Part shown: positions 32,450-44,800 of the stretch, one piece after another | Layout: every line of letters begins with the position of its first letter | How positions within the stretch are numbered: the stretch's first letter is position 1 | NCBI RefSeq assembly: GCF_042242105.1 | Contig: NC_092013.1 | Location: forward strand, 19,584,618 to 19,648,617 | Length of the DNA stretch: 64,000 bases | DNA from: Pempheris klunzingeri | Taxonomy: Eukaryota; Chordata; Actinopteri; Acropomatiformes; Pempheridae | Direction: 5' to 3' | The notes under the pieces: model-generated | Told to the model about the DNA's origin: nothing | Database searches by the model: none | What the model saw: the letters and a program-made list of their open reading frames with translations, nothing else | Program-made: the position numbers and the translations under genes

Positions 32450-33530
32450 AAGTAATCATATGTTTTATGTGTAAAATCTTCATAAATTTACCAATGAAAA
32501 ATACTCCACTGCAAGTAAAATGAAGATAAAAAACATTAAAAGTAGACGTTTTATCAGCAAAATGGTAATGGTAAAAGGTAAAAGTAACTTTTTTTTAAAA
32601 AGGGCCACAAGCCAACTTCAATTGTAAAATCTGTAAAAAAAACAAAAAAACAACGGTAGCTGTAAATGTAATGGGGTAAAAAGTACAATATATCCCACCC
32701 AAATGTAGTAAAATAGAAGCATAAAATCTAAACAACAAAGGAAAGCACAAGCACCACAAAAAGCACATTTACTTGAGTGCTTAGTGACTTTTCACCATTG
32801 TTCTTGGTTCAATAAGTTGTGTCAAAAGATTGCTATTGACCCACAACGAATTCAGATCATTTCAGTGGTTGTGTACAGGAAATGAAACTGATTTTTAAAA
32901 GCGTGTATACAGTATAGTATTATACAGTGTATTCAGGTGCATAAATGAAAACCAAAGAATTGAAAATCAAAACCCAGAATTATAAGCCATGTGGCTCGGG
33001 CCAGAAATCACTAACAGAACATACAGTATAAACAAATTACATCGGTGGAGCAGCTCCAGGCTTCAACCCTGATGCATCTTGAGTTTGAGTTTATTCGTTT
33101 CCAAATATTGCTACACTTTTTCAGACAGTAGGGATGTCTAGATATTCAACAGAGATTTAATAGTGACAGTCTGAGCCTCCTGGCTTTTAATCTAGTCTGA
33201 GAAACACTTAAATTAAGGTTAAGGTCGGCGTCTGCTGTTGTTTAACTTTAACCTAAATAACAGATTCTGCCACTAGAGGTCAGCAGTCACCACGCTCAGC
33301 TCTCAGCCAGGCAGCTTTGAGGAGAGGCGTCACTGTGGTCATCGCAGTGTCTGTCAGATTCCTACAAACAACCACCTGCTGCCAGCTAATGATGTAAAAA
33401 GCTGGCTGCAATATTTCCTTCTAAAGGTAGTGGAGTAGAAATATAAAGTAGAATGAAATGGAAGCATCTCAAAGTACCTCAAATTGTAGATTACCTGAGT
33501 AAAAGTTACATTCCACCACTTACCACTTAC
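32450..33530. repeat. Dispersed 'acttttacttaagta'-type repeat blocks
   Basis: 'aaaaatactccactgcaagt' near 32500 and 'cctgagtaaaagttacattcc' then 'accactta' near 33495-33525 are the same phrases as at 62785-63385. The sequence between them is AT-rich and poorly preserved. Confidence 0.5.
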
Positions 33531-34732
33531 TCACCAGTTAGTGATCTCTAGGAAACAGTTCTAGCTAATATCACTGCTACAAATTTTAGCTTATTTTGTT
33601 TGCTTGTCCTTCTAAAGCATCAAATGTAAATTCCTCAAAATCAAAGTGCAATAGTTTGCCTCTAGACTCATCATTTTATCACATTTTAGAAGATGATTTA
33701 TTGGTGACGAAGTTTTAAATGGTTTCTGGCAATTATTATTTTTTAGAATAATAATTACACCTGCCCCCTCCCCACAGAGAGAGCTGAGGGTGTGTGTTGG
33801 CTTGGATCTGTTGAACTGAAACTGTTGTTTTTGTTGTTATTGTTGATAGCGGGGGTCAAAGGGAGGATGAGGCCTATTAATAAATCCTGTCCTCAGTCCT
33901 TACAGGCGAAGAGGTGAGTCTGTTTGTATTTTGCATGTCTGTGACGGCCGTAATTCCCTGAAGGATTACGCAGTTGTCAGTGTATTATCACGTCACCATG
34001 AGGCTGACGTTTAAAATATCACACGTCATATTCCTCCACCTAAAGAGTCGCCTCTCTTACCTGCAACAAGATTACACTGCTCATTACATCCCTGGTGCAG
34101 ATATACACCCTCTGACTCACGTCACATAGAAAGAACAATTAAGGCAAAATAAAAAAATCCGTTGGAGCTTTCAAAGAAAGAGCAGTTAGTGGCGAGAAGA
34201 AAAGAGAAAACATAAACAAAGATCAGAATCAGAAAAGACCACAGTGACATGCAATTATGCAACAATTGTTGAGCTTTCCAAAAACTGTTAAAGGTGGGTG
34301 TTTTCCAAGGTGAGTGCAGCTCACGGACTAGCCCTTTATTATTTCGAGACATCACTCAGATGCGTGTTCAGTTAAAAAACATTACATTTATTGGGCTGTG
34401 TGTGAGGATCGGATATCCTGCCCTTGCTCAGGCAGACGTTTAGCAAATGAAAACAACAATAACAACAATAAGAAGTGGCTTCAAAATGAAATACATAAAA
34501 AGTCGAAATAAACACTCTTATGAATAAATTCAAACAAAATACACCATTCTGAAGCTGTGAAATAATCCAGTGATATTTCAAATTAAATGTAACGTCATCG
34601 TGCTTCTTGTGAACCACTGTGAAATGTTCCTTTTTATTCATTATTTTGATATGAAAAGAAGCAGGATGGAATATAATTTAACAGTTATGAGCTGAGCAGA
34701 CAGTGACGCTGACGGCTCGGTGAGGCGTAATA

Positions 34733-34970
34733 ACATGAGCTAATTAGCACTGAACACAAAGTGCAGATCAGGCTGCTGGAAAAACCAGTTTAGTTTTGCA
34801 GGTCTTAAACCAAAGTTTTAGGAAAACTTTGCCCCGAAGATGGCGGTAAATTTATCAACAAGGGAGCATCAAATGTTGTTACAATTCATCCTCTGGAGAA
34901 CATGAATTTGTGCACAAAAATATGGATTCAGTTAGTTACAGTTTCATGGTGATGTCATACATTTTGCATG
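34733..34970 (+). repeat. Copy of the 'attagcactgaacacaaag' / 'atggcaatccatccaat' teleost repeat
   Basis: It shows the ordered phrases 'ctaattagcactgaacacaa', 'gttttgcaggtcttaaacca', 'gaagatggcggtaaatttat' and 'attcatcctctggagaacat'. I recognise this order from a percomorph repeat family. Partial copies lie at 13925-14045 and 52460-52850. Confidence 0.6.
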
Positions 34971-35472
34971 TATTTATTAATAGGATTGTTTATTTCACAT
35001 CCATTTACTTTATTCTTTATATAAATATATATATATGTCTTATATGTTTATACATATTAAGAATAATATGTATAAAGCGGGTATACGTTTAGCAAATCAC
35101 ACCTTAGGAAAAAAAATACATTTAAGTGTCATTATCAGTACAGTTTTGAGGATCCTCTGAGGATTTTGACATCCAGACTGATCAAACCACTGAAGTCTCT
35201 GTGGCTTGCAGGTGAGATCAAAGAGCGTCCTGTCCTGTGGTTCACGGACCACAGGAGCTGACTGACTGATTGTGTGTGTATAGCAGTTAGGACCAAACCC
35301 AAAGAAGAAGAAAAACATCTCTAACCACATTTTCTAACTGTGGCAGGAAAACAAATGTAGCTGAGGGCGAGGACCACTTTGTGGGTAAAGGATAATCACA
35401 TTATGGAAAAAATAATAAAGAATCTTGAATCTTGAATAAACAGGCAGATCATGCAAATTACAAGGCAGATAA

Positions 35473-35478
35473 TTTATT
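35473..35478 (-). terminator. spdef: Candidate spdef polyadenylation signal (AATAAA)
   Basis: On the minus strand, AATAAA lies about 320 nt after the spdef stop, with mixed AT-rich sequence beyond. It is the first canonical hexamer found in that direction. Not otherwise tested. Confidence 0.45.
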
Positions 35479-35737
35479 TGTTTTGTTTTTTTTTCTCTCT
35501 GTCTGTTTTACTGCAGCAGGAAAAAGCCTCAACAGCCACAGCGTTGTGCCTCTTCCTCTGGGCCCATGCACAGATAAGCCTCCATGCAGCAGCTGCCAGC
35601 GGTTACTTCAGTGTTGGCAGTGAAAGTGTGTACCATTGGGGTTGGTCAGTGCACGTGTACCATGTCACCTTTTCATCTCGGGCTCAGGCGTTCAAGTGCA
35701 TGGCGAGATAATGTGTCCTTTTAGTTTTGTTTTGAAC

Positions 35738-35783
35738 ATCTCCTCCTCCTCTTCCTCTTCCTCCTCCTCCTCCTCCTCTTCCC
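35738..35783. repeat. spdef: (CTC/CTT)n tract = purine-rich (GGA)n in the spdef 3'UTR
   Basis: The minus-strand mRNA reads a GGA/AGA run beginning about 15 nt after the TGA. It is open in the coding frame, so it lies in the sequence a readthrough ribosome would translate. Confidence 0.9.
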
Positions 35784-35797
35784 ACTCTGCTGCTGTC

Positions 35798-37182
35798 TCA
35801 TACTGGGTGAACAAACTGGTACACGAGTCTCTGAGACACGTCAGGCTTGCGGATGATGCCCTTCTTGTAGTACTGACGTATGGAGCGGCTCAGCTTGTCA
35901 TAGTTCATAGCAGGGCGATTTTTTCTGAGTCCCCACAGTCTCGCAACGTGAGCTGAGTCTTCGATTTTAAAAATACCTGGTGGGAACGACAAGAGATTTG
36001 ACATTTTCAACACCGCGCCACAATATACCACTAACAGTGCGTGCTTGTAGAGAACAATGGTGTTCCACTCACATGCAAATTTTTTAATTAATCAATTAAG
36101 TTTTCTTTTCTTCAAACCAGTAGTCTCATTCAGATTAAAGTCTATCTCTAAAATCCTGGCCAAGAAGGCGGAGTTACATATATTAGAAACAAAAAGCAAA
36201 ACCAAAATTTTATTTTAAATAGAATAAATATTATAGACTTTATAGACAAGTCTGACTTTTTTGAAGAAATTCTTACATGTTCTCTCTTCTGATTTGCTCT
36301 TGAAATATTTGAAATAGTTTACATTTTCTAACATGAGTTTTTGGAGCTTTTGAAAAAATGCAAGAATGAAAATGAGAGTTAAAAATGCAAGGATTTGAGA
36401 GACTGAAGTGTCAGTTGAAGTTCTGAAACCAATTGAAGCATGTAAAGGAGTTTAGAGTTTAAATGTAAAAGATGACAGCAGCTAATAAGTCTGTTATAAC
36501 TGATGTGGAGTTTCAGAGTATTTTTGAGTGTCTAAAGGAGTCATGTCTATACTGTAGCATGAGGAAAAAATGAATATACCTTTTTCTTTATTGAGCCAGC
36601 GGATGCAGCGTCCATAGCTGTGAGGTTTAAGCAGAAGCTCTCTGAGGAACTGCCACAGATGAATGGGCTGACCTGAACAAGAAGAATCTGCCTCGGACCA
36701 AAGCTCCTCGCCGCCTACCGAAAGACAACAACATTTGGAGCTTAAAGCCACAGTGATTCAAAGAGGAAATCACACCAGCCAACATCTTGTACTCTTAAAA
36801 AGTCTACATTATCTTACTATTACTTGGTAGAGTTAATAGTAATCAGAAATGTTCAGTGGTCTGTGGGCAAAGTGCACACATGTCAATAATATTTCATTTT
36901 GCCTAATTCTGCGCAAAGTTACAATGCAGTTTTTATTGATTAGAGTTTAATAAAGTCTTTTAATGAGGAAACCAAACCTACCGCTAGTTTTTGTGTCTCC
37001 AGTTGAACATCTCTCCTTCATCCAGGCAGCTGGAGAGAGAAGAGAGACAAACAATTCATTTAAAAGTAACAATTCAAAGCTTTACTTTAAATAAATGTTA
37101 TTCTTGTACTATTTCAGTGTTGTTTGTCACTGTGTTCTGTTTCCCCATAGCTGTTCCCTCATCCAAACTGAGGGCACGGGGA

Positions 37183-37225
<43 letters not shown>

Positions 37226-38764
37226 TATACATATATATATATATACACGGGGGGCTATATAAAGAAACTGGACTTCCTGCATCCTGTCATACTGTACATA
37301 CACACACATGCTGCAAACACTCAAAATGCACATTCAAAACTTCAGATCAGCCAAAACTCGGACAATATGATCATTGTAGGAGCTGCAGCTGGCTATGAGG
37401 AAGTAGTTGAATAAATATCACACACACACACACCTGACTTCCATATGTCCAGGTGTGCATGCAGCGTGTCTCCACACTGCGGCGAGCGCTGGCGAAACTC
37501 CTCCTCGCTCATGGCACACAGGTCCTTTCCTGTCAAGTCCTGGAAGGCCTTTCCTGCATGGGGCAACCTGTACAGATGTTCAGTCCATAGCAGCCACTTC
37601 TGGACATTCCCTGTGTTCCACTCTATGGGGTCTAAGAGAAACAGATAAAAAAGACAGGAAAGTGATGAGAACACTGCCAGCCGTCCCTGCTGTCAATTAC
37701 TTGGTTCCTCCAGTGATTAAAATCATATTGAGTCACTTGAATTCACAGTCCTTTTCAGTGAGTATTACATTCTGCTACTTTTACACGTAACAAATTTACT
37801 GAAACCACAAGGTAATAACGCTTTTATGCCATTACAATTCTAATCAGTGGAACAGATGACTGGGGATTTATGACAGCCAGAAGCCTTACAATGCATAATG
37901 CTTCCTCTGTTTGCTCAGCGAGCAAGAAAGACCTCGCCCTTAAGACTGTGTACACGTCAGGAAAGAACATCACTGTCACAATCCAAGAAAACTCATGCAA
38001 AGGTCAGGATTAAACACATCCTGGATCAGGCAAACATGTCTTTGCGTCAGTAAGTATATGATTTAAGAGATCTGTCATCTTGCCTGAGCTATCCATACAA
38101 ATATGTGTTGATTTTGGGAGCAAGATCCAGTAGCTTTACTTTTGCTGAATCAATATCCCTTTGACTGCAAATAACAGGCAGCACTTTCTTTGTCATGAAA
38201 AATGCCTGGTGTACTTTAAAGATTTGTTTCTTAGTCAGTTAAATGTCTCAGCATTGTAACAGACGATGACGTCTGAGATGAAAAACTGCAGCAGCAGGTG
38301 TGGTGAAAAGGCGGCCAACCTGGGGTGATGTTGAGCAGTTTGCAGGCTGTTTCAATGTCCTTCAGCACTTCTCCCACCACCATGCTCTGCATCTGCTCCA
38401 GAGACCGCTCCTCCTCCTGCCCCTCCAGCCCAGGAGAGAGTCCCTGTTCCTGGCTATCGATGACGGGGCACTGCTCTGGTTCCTCCCGGGGCTCCGTGCG
38501 AGTCATGGGCACAGCCAGCGTTGGGGAGGCCTCTGAAACCTTCACCAGCCAGGTGGCGTCTTCAGTGAGGAGCATGTCGAAGCAGGAGAGGTAGAGGCCC
38601 GGCATACTGCGCTCCAGGGCCTCCATGCTCGGTTTGGTCTCCCCCAGTTCCCAGGGTTCTCCAGAGTCCCTGTTTCGCTCCAGGATGGCAAGGGAGTCCT
38701 CTGTCATCCCGATCCGAGATCCGTACACTGTGCCTTCGGTCAAACTGCCCCCTGGATTTGACAT
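35798..38764 (-). CDS. spdef: spdef: SAM-pointed-domain ETS transcription factor, complete
   Basis: Minus-strand coding exons in order: 38764-38320, 37631-37434, 37029-36982, 36714-36580, 35976-35798. Together they give 1005 nt and 334 aa (human 335). All phases close. The N-terminal exon carries the conserved acidic block (LSCFDMLLTED, EEPEQCPVIDS) and SLEQMQSMVVGEVLKDIETA. The pointed domain spans about residues 130-215 (DPIEWNTGNVQKWLLWTEH, DLCAMSEEEFRQRSP, HAHLDIWKS). The ETS domain spans about 246-330 (QPIHLWQFLRELLLKP, YDKLSRSIRQYYKKGIIRKP), with the SPDEF-type recognition helix SIRQYY. SPDEF drives goblet and secretory epithelial programmes. The ATG follows an acceptor (CTCCAG|GCGACAGTCATG), so the 5'UTR is in upstream exon(s). 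Exon 3 is only 48 nt. Exon 2 ends in a donor embedded in a GT repeat. Other ETS families are excluded by the N-terminal blocks. Confidence 0.97.
35977..36579 (-). other. spdef: spdef intron between the two ETS-domain exons
   Basis: Intron from AAAAAG|GTATAT to CCACCAG|GTATTT. AT-rich, with no other feature. Confidence 0.9.
37030..37433 (-). other. spdef: spdef intron between coding exons 2 and 3, with (AT)n
   Basis: The intron begins with a GT repeat (37421-37433 read on minus) and contains a 62-bp AT/TA alternating run at 37185-37246. It ends CTCTCCAG|CTGCC. Frames here with long IYIY runs are translations of the AT tract. Confidence 0.9.
37185..37246. repeat. (AT)n microsatellite, cruciform-prone
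   Basis: Alternating AT with a few 'ac' interruptions, inside the spdef intron. Confidence 0.95.
37632..38319 (-). other. spdef: spdef intron between coding exons 1 and 2
   Basis: Intron from CCCCAG|GTTGGC to CTCTTAG|ACCCC. No other feature was seen. Confidence 0.9.
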
Positions 38765-38773
38765 GACTGTCGC

Positions 38774-41700
38774 CTGGAGACGAGAAACATAAAACTTTAC
38801 ATTTCCAACCTGTTATTTGCACATGAAACTTTTAAAAGTGTCCTTTCAGCATTACTGAAAAGTGTGAAACCAGAATATAATTTAAATCTTCAGTCAACAA
38901 GATTTAATTAACGATGACCCTGTCCCAGAAGGAGCAATCCAGCATCACTTTAATTAAAGTAGTTTTAAGTCAATAAGACGATACCTTCTCCATCAGTTAT
39001 TCCCTGCAATTCTTTGGCTGCTAAACCAGCAGCTGTTTAGTAAGAAACTCCATCAGAGGAGCCACCGGCAAGAGACCCTTTTTGTAATGTGTTACGAGCA
39101 GAACTGAGATGAGTCTGTGCTCGTCGACGCTCTATATGAACCCAGAGCCTGATGGAGAAACTGGGGAAATGACCCTCAAGAGAGTTAAAACACACACAGC
39201 GCTGACAGGCATGGGGCAAATGGATTTGACTGAGTCACTTATTTGTGGGTCAGTGGCCCAGAATGGCTGATGTCTCGGGGATAGGTGACTTGTATTGAGA
39301 CGTGAAGCAGCTCCACCGCCTGCCTCTGCTTTCAAGGTGCCGTCTCTGCAGCCCTCCGTCTCCACTGTCAGCTGGAGTTTTTAATCAAGTTAGATAATGT
39401 GGAGAAGAGCGTGCACAGAATTTGCACAAAGCCGCGTGTCTGAAAACAGCCACGGCGTCTGTTTTATGAAGACTCAACTGATAGCTGCGACAGCTTCTTT
39501 CTAACAGGACATTGCCATCATAAGTATTCGTTTATGGACGTCAGCTGTAGCACATGTGTTGCAATCTCAGGGCGAACTCGCTTATGGCACTCATAATGTG
39601 TACCTGCCACAGCTGGCATATGTGAAGGCGCACGGCAGTCACACACCAGGTTATCAGTGGCTAAAGGAAGTGTGCTCCCACAGAGCACATGTTCAAGGAG
39701 AGTCATGTCTTTATTTGTCGAGACACAAAGAAATTAAAGTCTCGTAAAATGTGCAGAATTATATTTCACACCCATCAGCCACAATCATTTGTGAGGATCA
39801 CTGGATCATCCTCAGCATAACGTGATCAAAACGGGAACTTGTTTTCCATATTTTGCACAAATAATTGATTGATTTGATAAGTAATTATTTTACGATCTGA
39901 AGAGCCTCACTTTTTTGTTTGGGAAAAAAAAAAACGTGTGTTCTTATTTTCTATGAGATGAATTCTTGTCAGGTTTAAGTTAAATGATTGAAATATGTTT
40001 CATCATCTGCACAATACGTGGAATAAGTTGATACATTTAGCATCTGAAGTTCTTCCTCTATTGTTTTGTCAGTGGACATTTCTTTCTTTTCTTTCTTTCT
40101 GTTTCTAAGATTTTGGCTGCACACACCTTTCACTACTTCTTCAGGAGTCTGGAGTTAAGAAGATCTCAATCCTGAACTCAAGCCATTGATTCTTCTCCTT
40201 TTTTCCTAACGGACACATTAATTGTAAAGCTGCTAACAACTTTTAAGAAAACAGCATCACTTTTTTCACTCATACCAAACTTCCCCAAAGTTAAATGAAG
40301 TTATCTTCCCTAAAAAAAAAAAAAAGATTCCCCTTCTAGTCTTTGGTCCTCAACCCCCCAGTGTAAAACCTCCTCCCCGGCCTTCCTTTTATGTCCAGAT
40401 TTCTCGTAAACTATAACCCACACTCCCTTTCACTCCATCAGGAGTCAGATTAAAAGCCACTGGTATCCCAGCCTGGCTGCTGCGTGTCAACTGTGCTCTG
40501 TAACAGCTTGCGCTAAGCCCATTAGCAAAGCAAATTTAGCCATATTACCTTCTTCCAAAAGGAAGAGGGGGCACAAGAAAAAGACACAAACACACACCCC
40601 CGGAGAGAGGGATTAAGACCCTGACTGATCTTTAAATGAGTTTGGTCAAGACGCTGATATTCATTTCAGAGGCATTAGCGCTTGCTCCATTTACTTGGAA
40701 AGGAACTCCATGCGGGTGTCCACCCTGGGAAACATATTTCTTCTACATGCTTGGTCTCATTTAAATGGAAGAGGGTGATTATTGGAGGTGAGGTTTGTAT
40801 CATCGCTGTGGGTTATATATGACTTAGCAACATTATCAATATTGTTAGTTTTCTCTGCAAAAGATAAAAAATATGTGTGGTTTGGAGTCAGTGGACAGGC
40901 ATTGCTCTTTTCATCAAAGCTGATTTCCAGTGGCCTTTCACCTACTTGTGCGCCAAATTATCCTCCTTCATATCAACATATATCAAGAGAATGAAATTAA
41001 AACTGAGTGAAAGCATTTGTGATGGCAGATCACGGCTGAAATGCCAAAAAAAAAAATTTTTTTTAAATCCTCACTGTGACACCCTCTCTTGAAATGAAGG
41101 TGGTAAAACGTAACCATGAAACACCCTTGAGCCCATTCATCATCGTAGCTGAAACAATTATGTGACACAAGTGTTTAGATTAAAGTTAATGAGTAGTGAT
41201 TATAACAAGCAAAAGTTTGCTCTTTCAAAAAAACGTGTTTAACCTGGATGATTCAATCAGAGTTGAAAAAGAAAAGGTCATCCGTGCAATTTGACCACAT
41301 CTATCTAATAGTGACCAAAATGTTAATCTGGTGTTTCGTCACTAAAAAAAAAACACGTCTGTGTTGTTTGAGACTGGAGGTGAAGGAGTGTGTACAGCCA
41401 GGCGTGACTGTTTGCCATGTGAGCGTTAAAGGGAGTTTTGTTTTCCTTGTTATTGTTTCTCATGGGAAACTTGGACCAACTGAGGAAGTCATTGTTCCGA
41501 GAACAAGGAAAAGAGAAGGAGTTTCATCTTTGTGTAGAGCTCATTGCTCAGTATGACTGTTGCTGGGAAGAAAGTCCACAGGCAGGAGGAAATGATTTGG
41601 ATCTGTGTGGGTGACATGAGCAGGTGCTCTGTCCCCATTATAAACTGGGTTTATTTGTTTTTGCTAAACAAAAAGTTGTTTCTTATTTTGAGAATCATAA

Positions 41701-43725
41701 AAAGATGATTGATTTTCTGTGCGTGTGTTTGCAGTGACTTGTAATTTATTTTTCATTTCATTTGTAGTTTACAGACCATTACATCTCCCTTAATTATAGG
41801 TTGTATTAACTGGCAACTATCATTTCTGCTATCAGTCAGTCACACTGGCATTACGCCAGTATCCTAGGAGACACTGTGCCATTGCAAATTTGCTGTGGTT
41901 CAAATGAATTTTGACAGAGGGTTGTGTGCACAGCTAACGATGCAGGTGATAGGCTTCATAGTTACACAACTTTACACACCTGAGACAGGACCTGAAGTCT
42001 GGAGACCGGCTCAGATAGATTGAGAAATACTAGTTTTCACCTATTTTTGCAGATAAATTGTGGAGACATGGAGATTCTCGCCATGAGGTCTAAGACACGT
42101 GCTGCTGCAGCTGATTGTCAGGAGATCAGACAGAGCCGTTTTAAAAGTTACACAATAAAACCTATTCATAACCAACAGCAATGTGGTCGATGTAGATGAA
42201 CGAGAGAGACAAACTTAATTATGTCATTTCTGCCTTCGCAGACTCATAACGCACATGAGTGACATAAAGTCACCCACCTGTTGTTTTCTTACAAACTCAA
42301 ATTGTGAATTAAAAACCTTTATGCACAAATGTGAAAAAAGTATTGCAAAATATTGCAAATAAAGTTTGGCTGTGGTGAGTTGTGGTTATCAGTGAATATA
42401 AAGCAAAAGCGAATAAATTGCGATGTAGATGACACACATGACTTAATCGTCCACTGACGACACGAAAAATAGCAGCAGACAAAAACATCAGATCTGCATG
42501 AGGACACTGTCAGGTTCCCCAAATCAACACATAAACTCACATTTTCTTTTGTAGATTTTCTCTAAATTAGTATAAAATGTGTACTAAATTCTCCTCCAAC
42601 AAATACAGAGTACTGAATTGTTTAATAGTAGCATTTAGGCTTGAGTGCACTATATACAGTATATATAACCTCACTGAGTTTGTAACAGTACAAAAAATAT
42701 CAAGGAACAAGACGGGGTCAGACAAGGAGATTTTTTCGCTGAAGGGAGAGAACGGGATCTTTAATGTTGGTCTGATGCCAGATCTGATTTCGATAAAAAC
42801 TGTGCGGGCACGGATTATAAAGCTTCATTTATAATTTAGAGGACAACAGTCACTACTGTTAAACTGATTAGTGGGGAGAGTGTAGCAATTTTTCATAAGT
42901 CCAACAAAACTTGTAGAATACTGGTTATAGTCTCGCTTCTTAATAAGTGTCCCCGTCCACACCCCAATGAGATCCTCCCAGATCTGGCTTTGTAACACAC
43001 ATCATGATGTGGAGTAATGAGATATGTTGGCTTGACATAATAGTTCTGAATGAGAGGCTAAAAAGGCAGCTGCATCTTTAGAAATAACAGAACGAAAAGT
43101 TCCCCGTTTTATTCTGGACTGAAGTCAGCGTCTTGTTGTGGATTTTGGCTTTGAGCCACCAACAGCCTCCCAGACACACTGAATTTGACCTCACGCATTT
43201 GGACATATACAGAAACAAAAACGACTACCTGTCTTTCTTCAGTCATCATCATGACCATGATGCAGCGCAAACACAGTGGAAGTTAGATTGATAAGATAAC
43301 AGCTTCTCTCCTTTCTCTTCTCTGCCTTCAAGACTTTTCCAAGATTTCCAGATGGTCAGACTTTATCTTTGTGATTATCTATGAACATCATTTAACCTGA
43401 CACAGGCCCACCGTTCACACCACTGACATTGATCTGGCATCCAGACACTCTTTTTTAAATCATGTTGCTTGTCGATGTGTAAAATCTGTCCTTATCAATA
43501 TTGTCTTTGATCCTGTGTCATGAACTCAGAGACAGTTTTTCACATAAAGCAAATCGGACTTCACACAGTAGAAAATTAGACGTTGTGGAAACCACACAGC
43601 AAATGTGACATAAATGCTCCCTTACCAGTTGAAAGCAATGATGTGAACAAGCTAAAAAAAAAATTTGCATATTTGAAACACACATCACATATTCAGGGAA
43701 CTGTGAAAGGTTGGTGTCTTCTTAC
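38774..43725 (-). other. spdef: Probable spdef 5' intron
   Basis: This stretch lies between the candidate 5'UTR donor at 43726 and the acceptor at 38774. It contains no coding exon. The stretch 40440-40770 is unique and non-repetitive and might be a regulatory element, but this is untested. Poly-A runs sit near 39918, 40313 and 41046. Confidence 0.45.
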
Positions 43726-44088
43726 CGAGGAATAGATGCTCTGATGGTAGAGACTTGTCTGGATGGTAGCAGATGCAGACCGGCTCTGTTGAGGGATGGC
43801 CTTTTCCCGTTTGCAGACCGACGCACAGCTCAGATGGGACGCCCGGGTGCTACCAGAGGGCAGAGGTGCAGCAGGCAGCGGGCACCCTTCGATCTGTTTC
43901 CCCCCTGATGGCTCTGGTCTGAGGCCTTGGACCCTCCCAGGCTCTTTGGTACTATTACACTTAACCTGAAAGTCACAGCCTAAAGCACAACTGCAAACTA
44001 AACCTCAAGTGAAAGCACCTGCTGGGGGTGTGTACAAAGTGAGAAGGAGCCACGGCAAATGACTGGGTGAGTGAGTGCAAAGGAATTC
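43726..44088 (-). promoter_or_regulatory. spdef: Candidate spdef 5'UTR exon
   Basis: Downstream of the TATA box on the minus strand, about 360 nt lead to a strong donor, TTCCTCG|GTAAGA, whose last exon base is 43726. An alternative donor, TTTCAG|GTTAAG, lies near 43970 and would shorten the exon. Either could join to the acceptor before the ATG exon at 38773. The start is placed about 30 bp from the TATA box. Confidence 0.45.
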
Positions 44089-44110
44089 CAGCTCCATTGA
44101 CTGCAATTTA

Positions 44111-44118
44111 TATTTATA
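44111..44118 (-). promoter_or_regulatory. spdef: TATA box of the candidate spdef promoter
   Basis: The minus strand reads CCCTATAAATATAAAT, a near-consensus TATA element. It is placed upstream of the candidate 5'UTR exon. A TATA-type promoter fits a tissue-restricted gene, unlike the CpG-type promoters of rps10, ilrun and snrpc. Confidence 0.5.
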
Positions 44119-44147
44119 GGGCAGTCGTGTTTACTTATGCACACAAC

Positions 44148-44150
<3 letters not shown>

Positions 44151-44185
<35 letters not shown>
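44151..44185. repeat. (GT)n microsatellite
   Basis: Pure GT run about 35 bp upstream of the candidate spdef TATA box. Confidence 0.95.
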
Positions 44186-44187
<2 letters not shown>

Positions 44188-44469
44188 TCTGAAGTGCCAA
44201 TGTCTTGCAGATTAGCTCAGACCTCTTCAAACACTACTAGTTGACCTCAGTGCTTAAGGGACAGACAATTCAAAGTGATAAGAGACTAAAGAATAGAGTG
44301 TCGTCTATCTATCTATCTATCTTAGAGAGAAATATCGTATTTTTATTTCGCTACATTAATTTGACGCCTACAGTTACTATGTTACACTCCAAGGATGTTT
44401 CATTTAAAAAGCACAAACTTATGAAACACAATAAACAAGGTGAGGGCTGAAGACTGTTTAAGTTCGGTC

Positions 44470-44800
44470 TCACACTTCAAACGGCAAAGAAACAGGTGAT
44501 GAAGATCGACTCTAGAACCAGCGACTCTGTCCTCGTGCACAGTGCTGCCCTGGAAAGGTTAGAGGGACACACATACAGTGGTGGTGTCAGCATCCCAATC
44601 TCTATCAACTCCAAAATGCACATCTTTGACTCCAGCGTGAAGCCGGTGATGCTGTATGGACACGGAGAACGACTTAGCACACAATAAACAGGCTGTGAAT
44701 CTTCATTAACACCTGCCTCAGGACAACACTAAACCCCAATGTGGAGCTGGACTGGATACACCCTCAGAAAACCTCAAAATGACCTGTGCTCCCTACGCTG
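44470..44800 (+). mobile_element. LINE reverse-transcriptase C-terminal fragment, decayed
   Basis: Plus-strand translation around 44540-44680 gives EGHTYSGGVSIPISIN then SKMHIFDSSVKPVMLYGHGE. This resembles the 'K-IFNS-VK-VLLYG-E' block just after the polymerase core of non-LTR retrotransposons. Stops then interrupt a stretch resembling the following C-terminal segment. It is too short and decayed to name the clade. Confidence 0.6.

Larger units (their letters stand above)
30112..35472. other. Intergenic gap between the convergent ends of pacsin1 and spdef
   Basis: No gene is supported. The 150-codon frame at 30115-30567 has no family similarity and spans a poly-T. 'Acttttacttaagta' repeats occupy 32450-32760 and 33430-33530. 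An 'atggcaatccatcc'-family copy lies at 34733-34970. The rest is AT-rich and unassigned. Confidence 0.55.

Noticed and set aside
36991..37398. 135-codon frame with alternating Ile-Tyr
   Set aside because: Translation of the (AT)n tract within the spdef intron.
38300..38594. Two plus-strand frames over spdef exon 1
   Set aside because: Antisense shadows of a conserved minus-strand coding exon.
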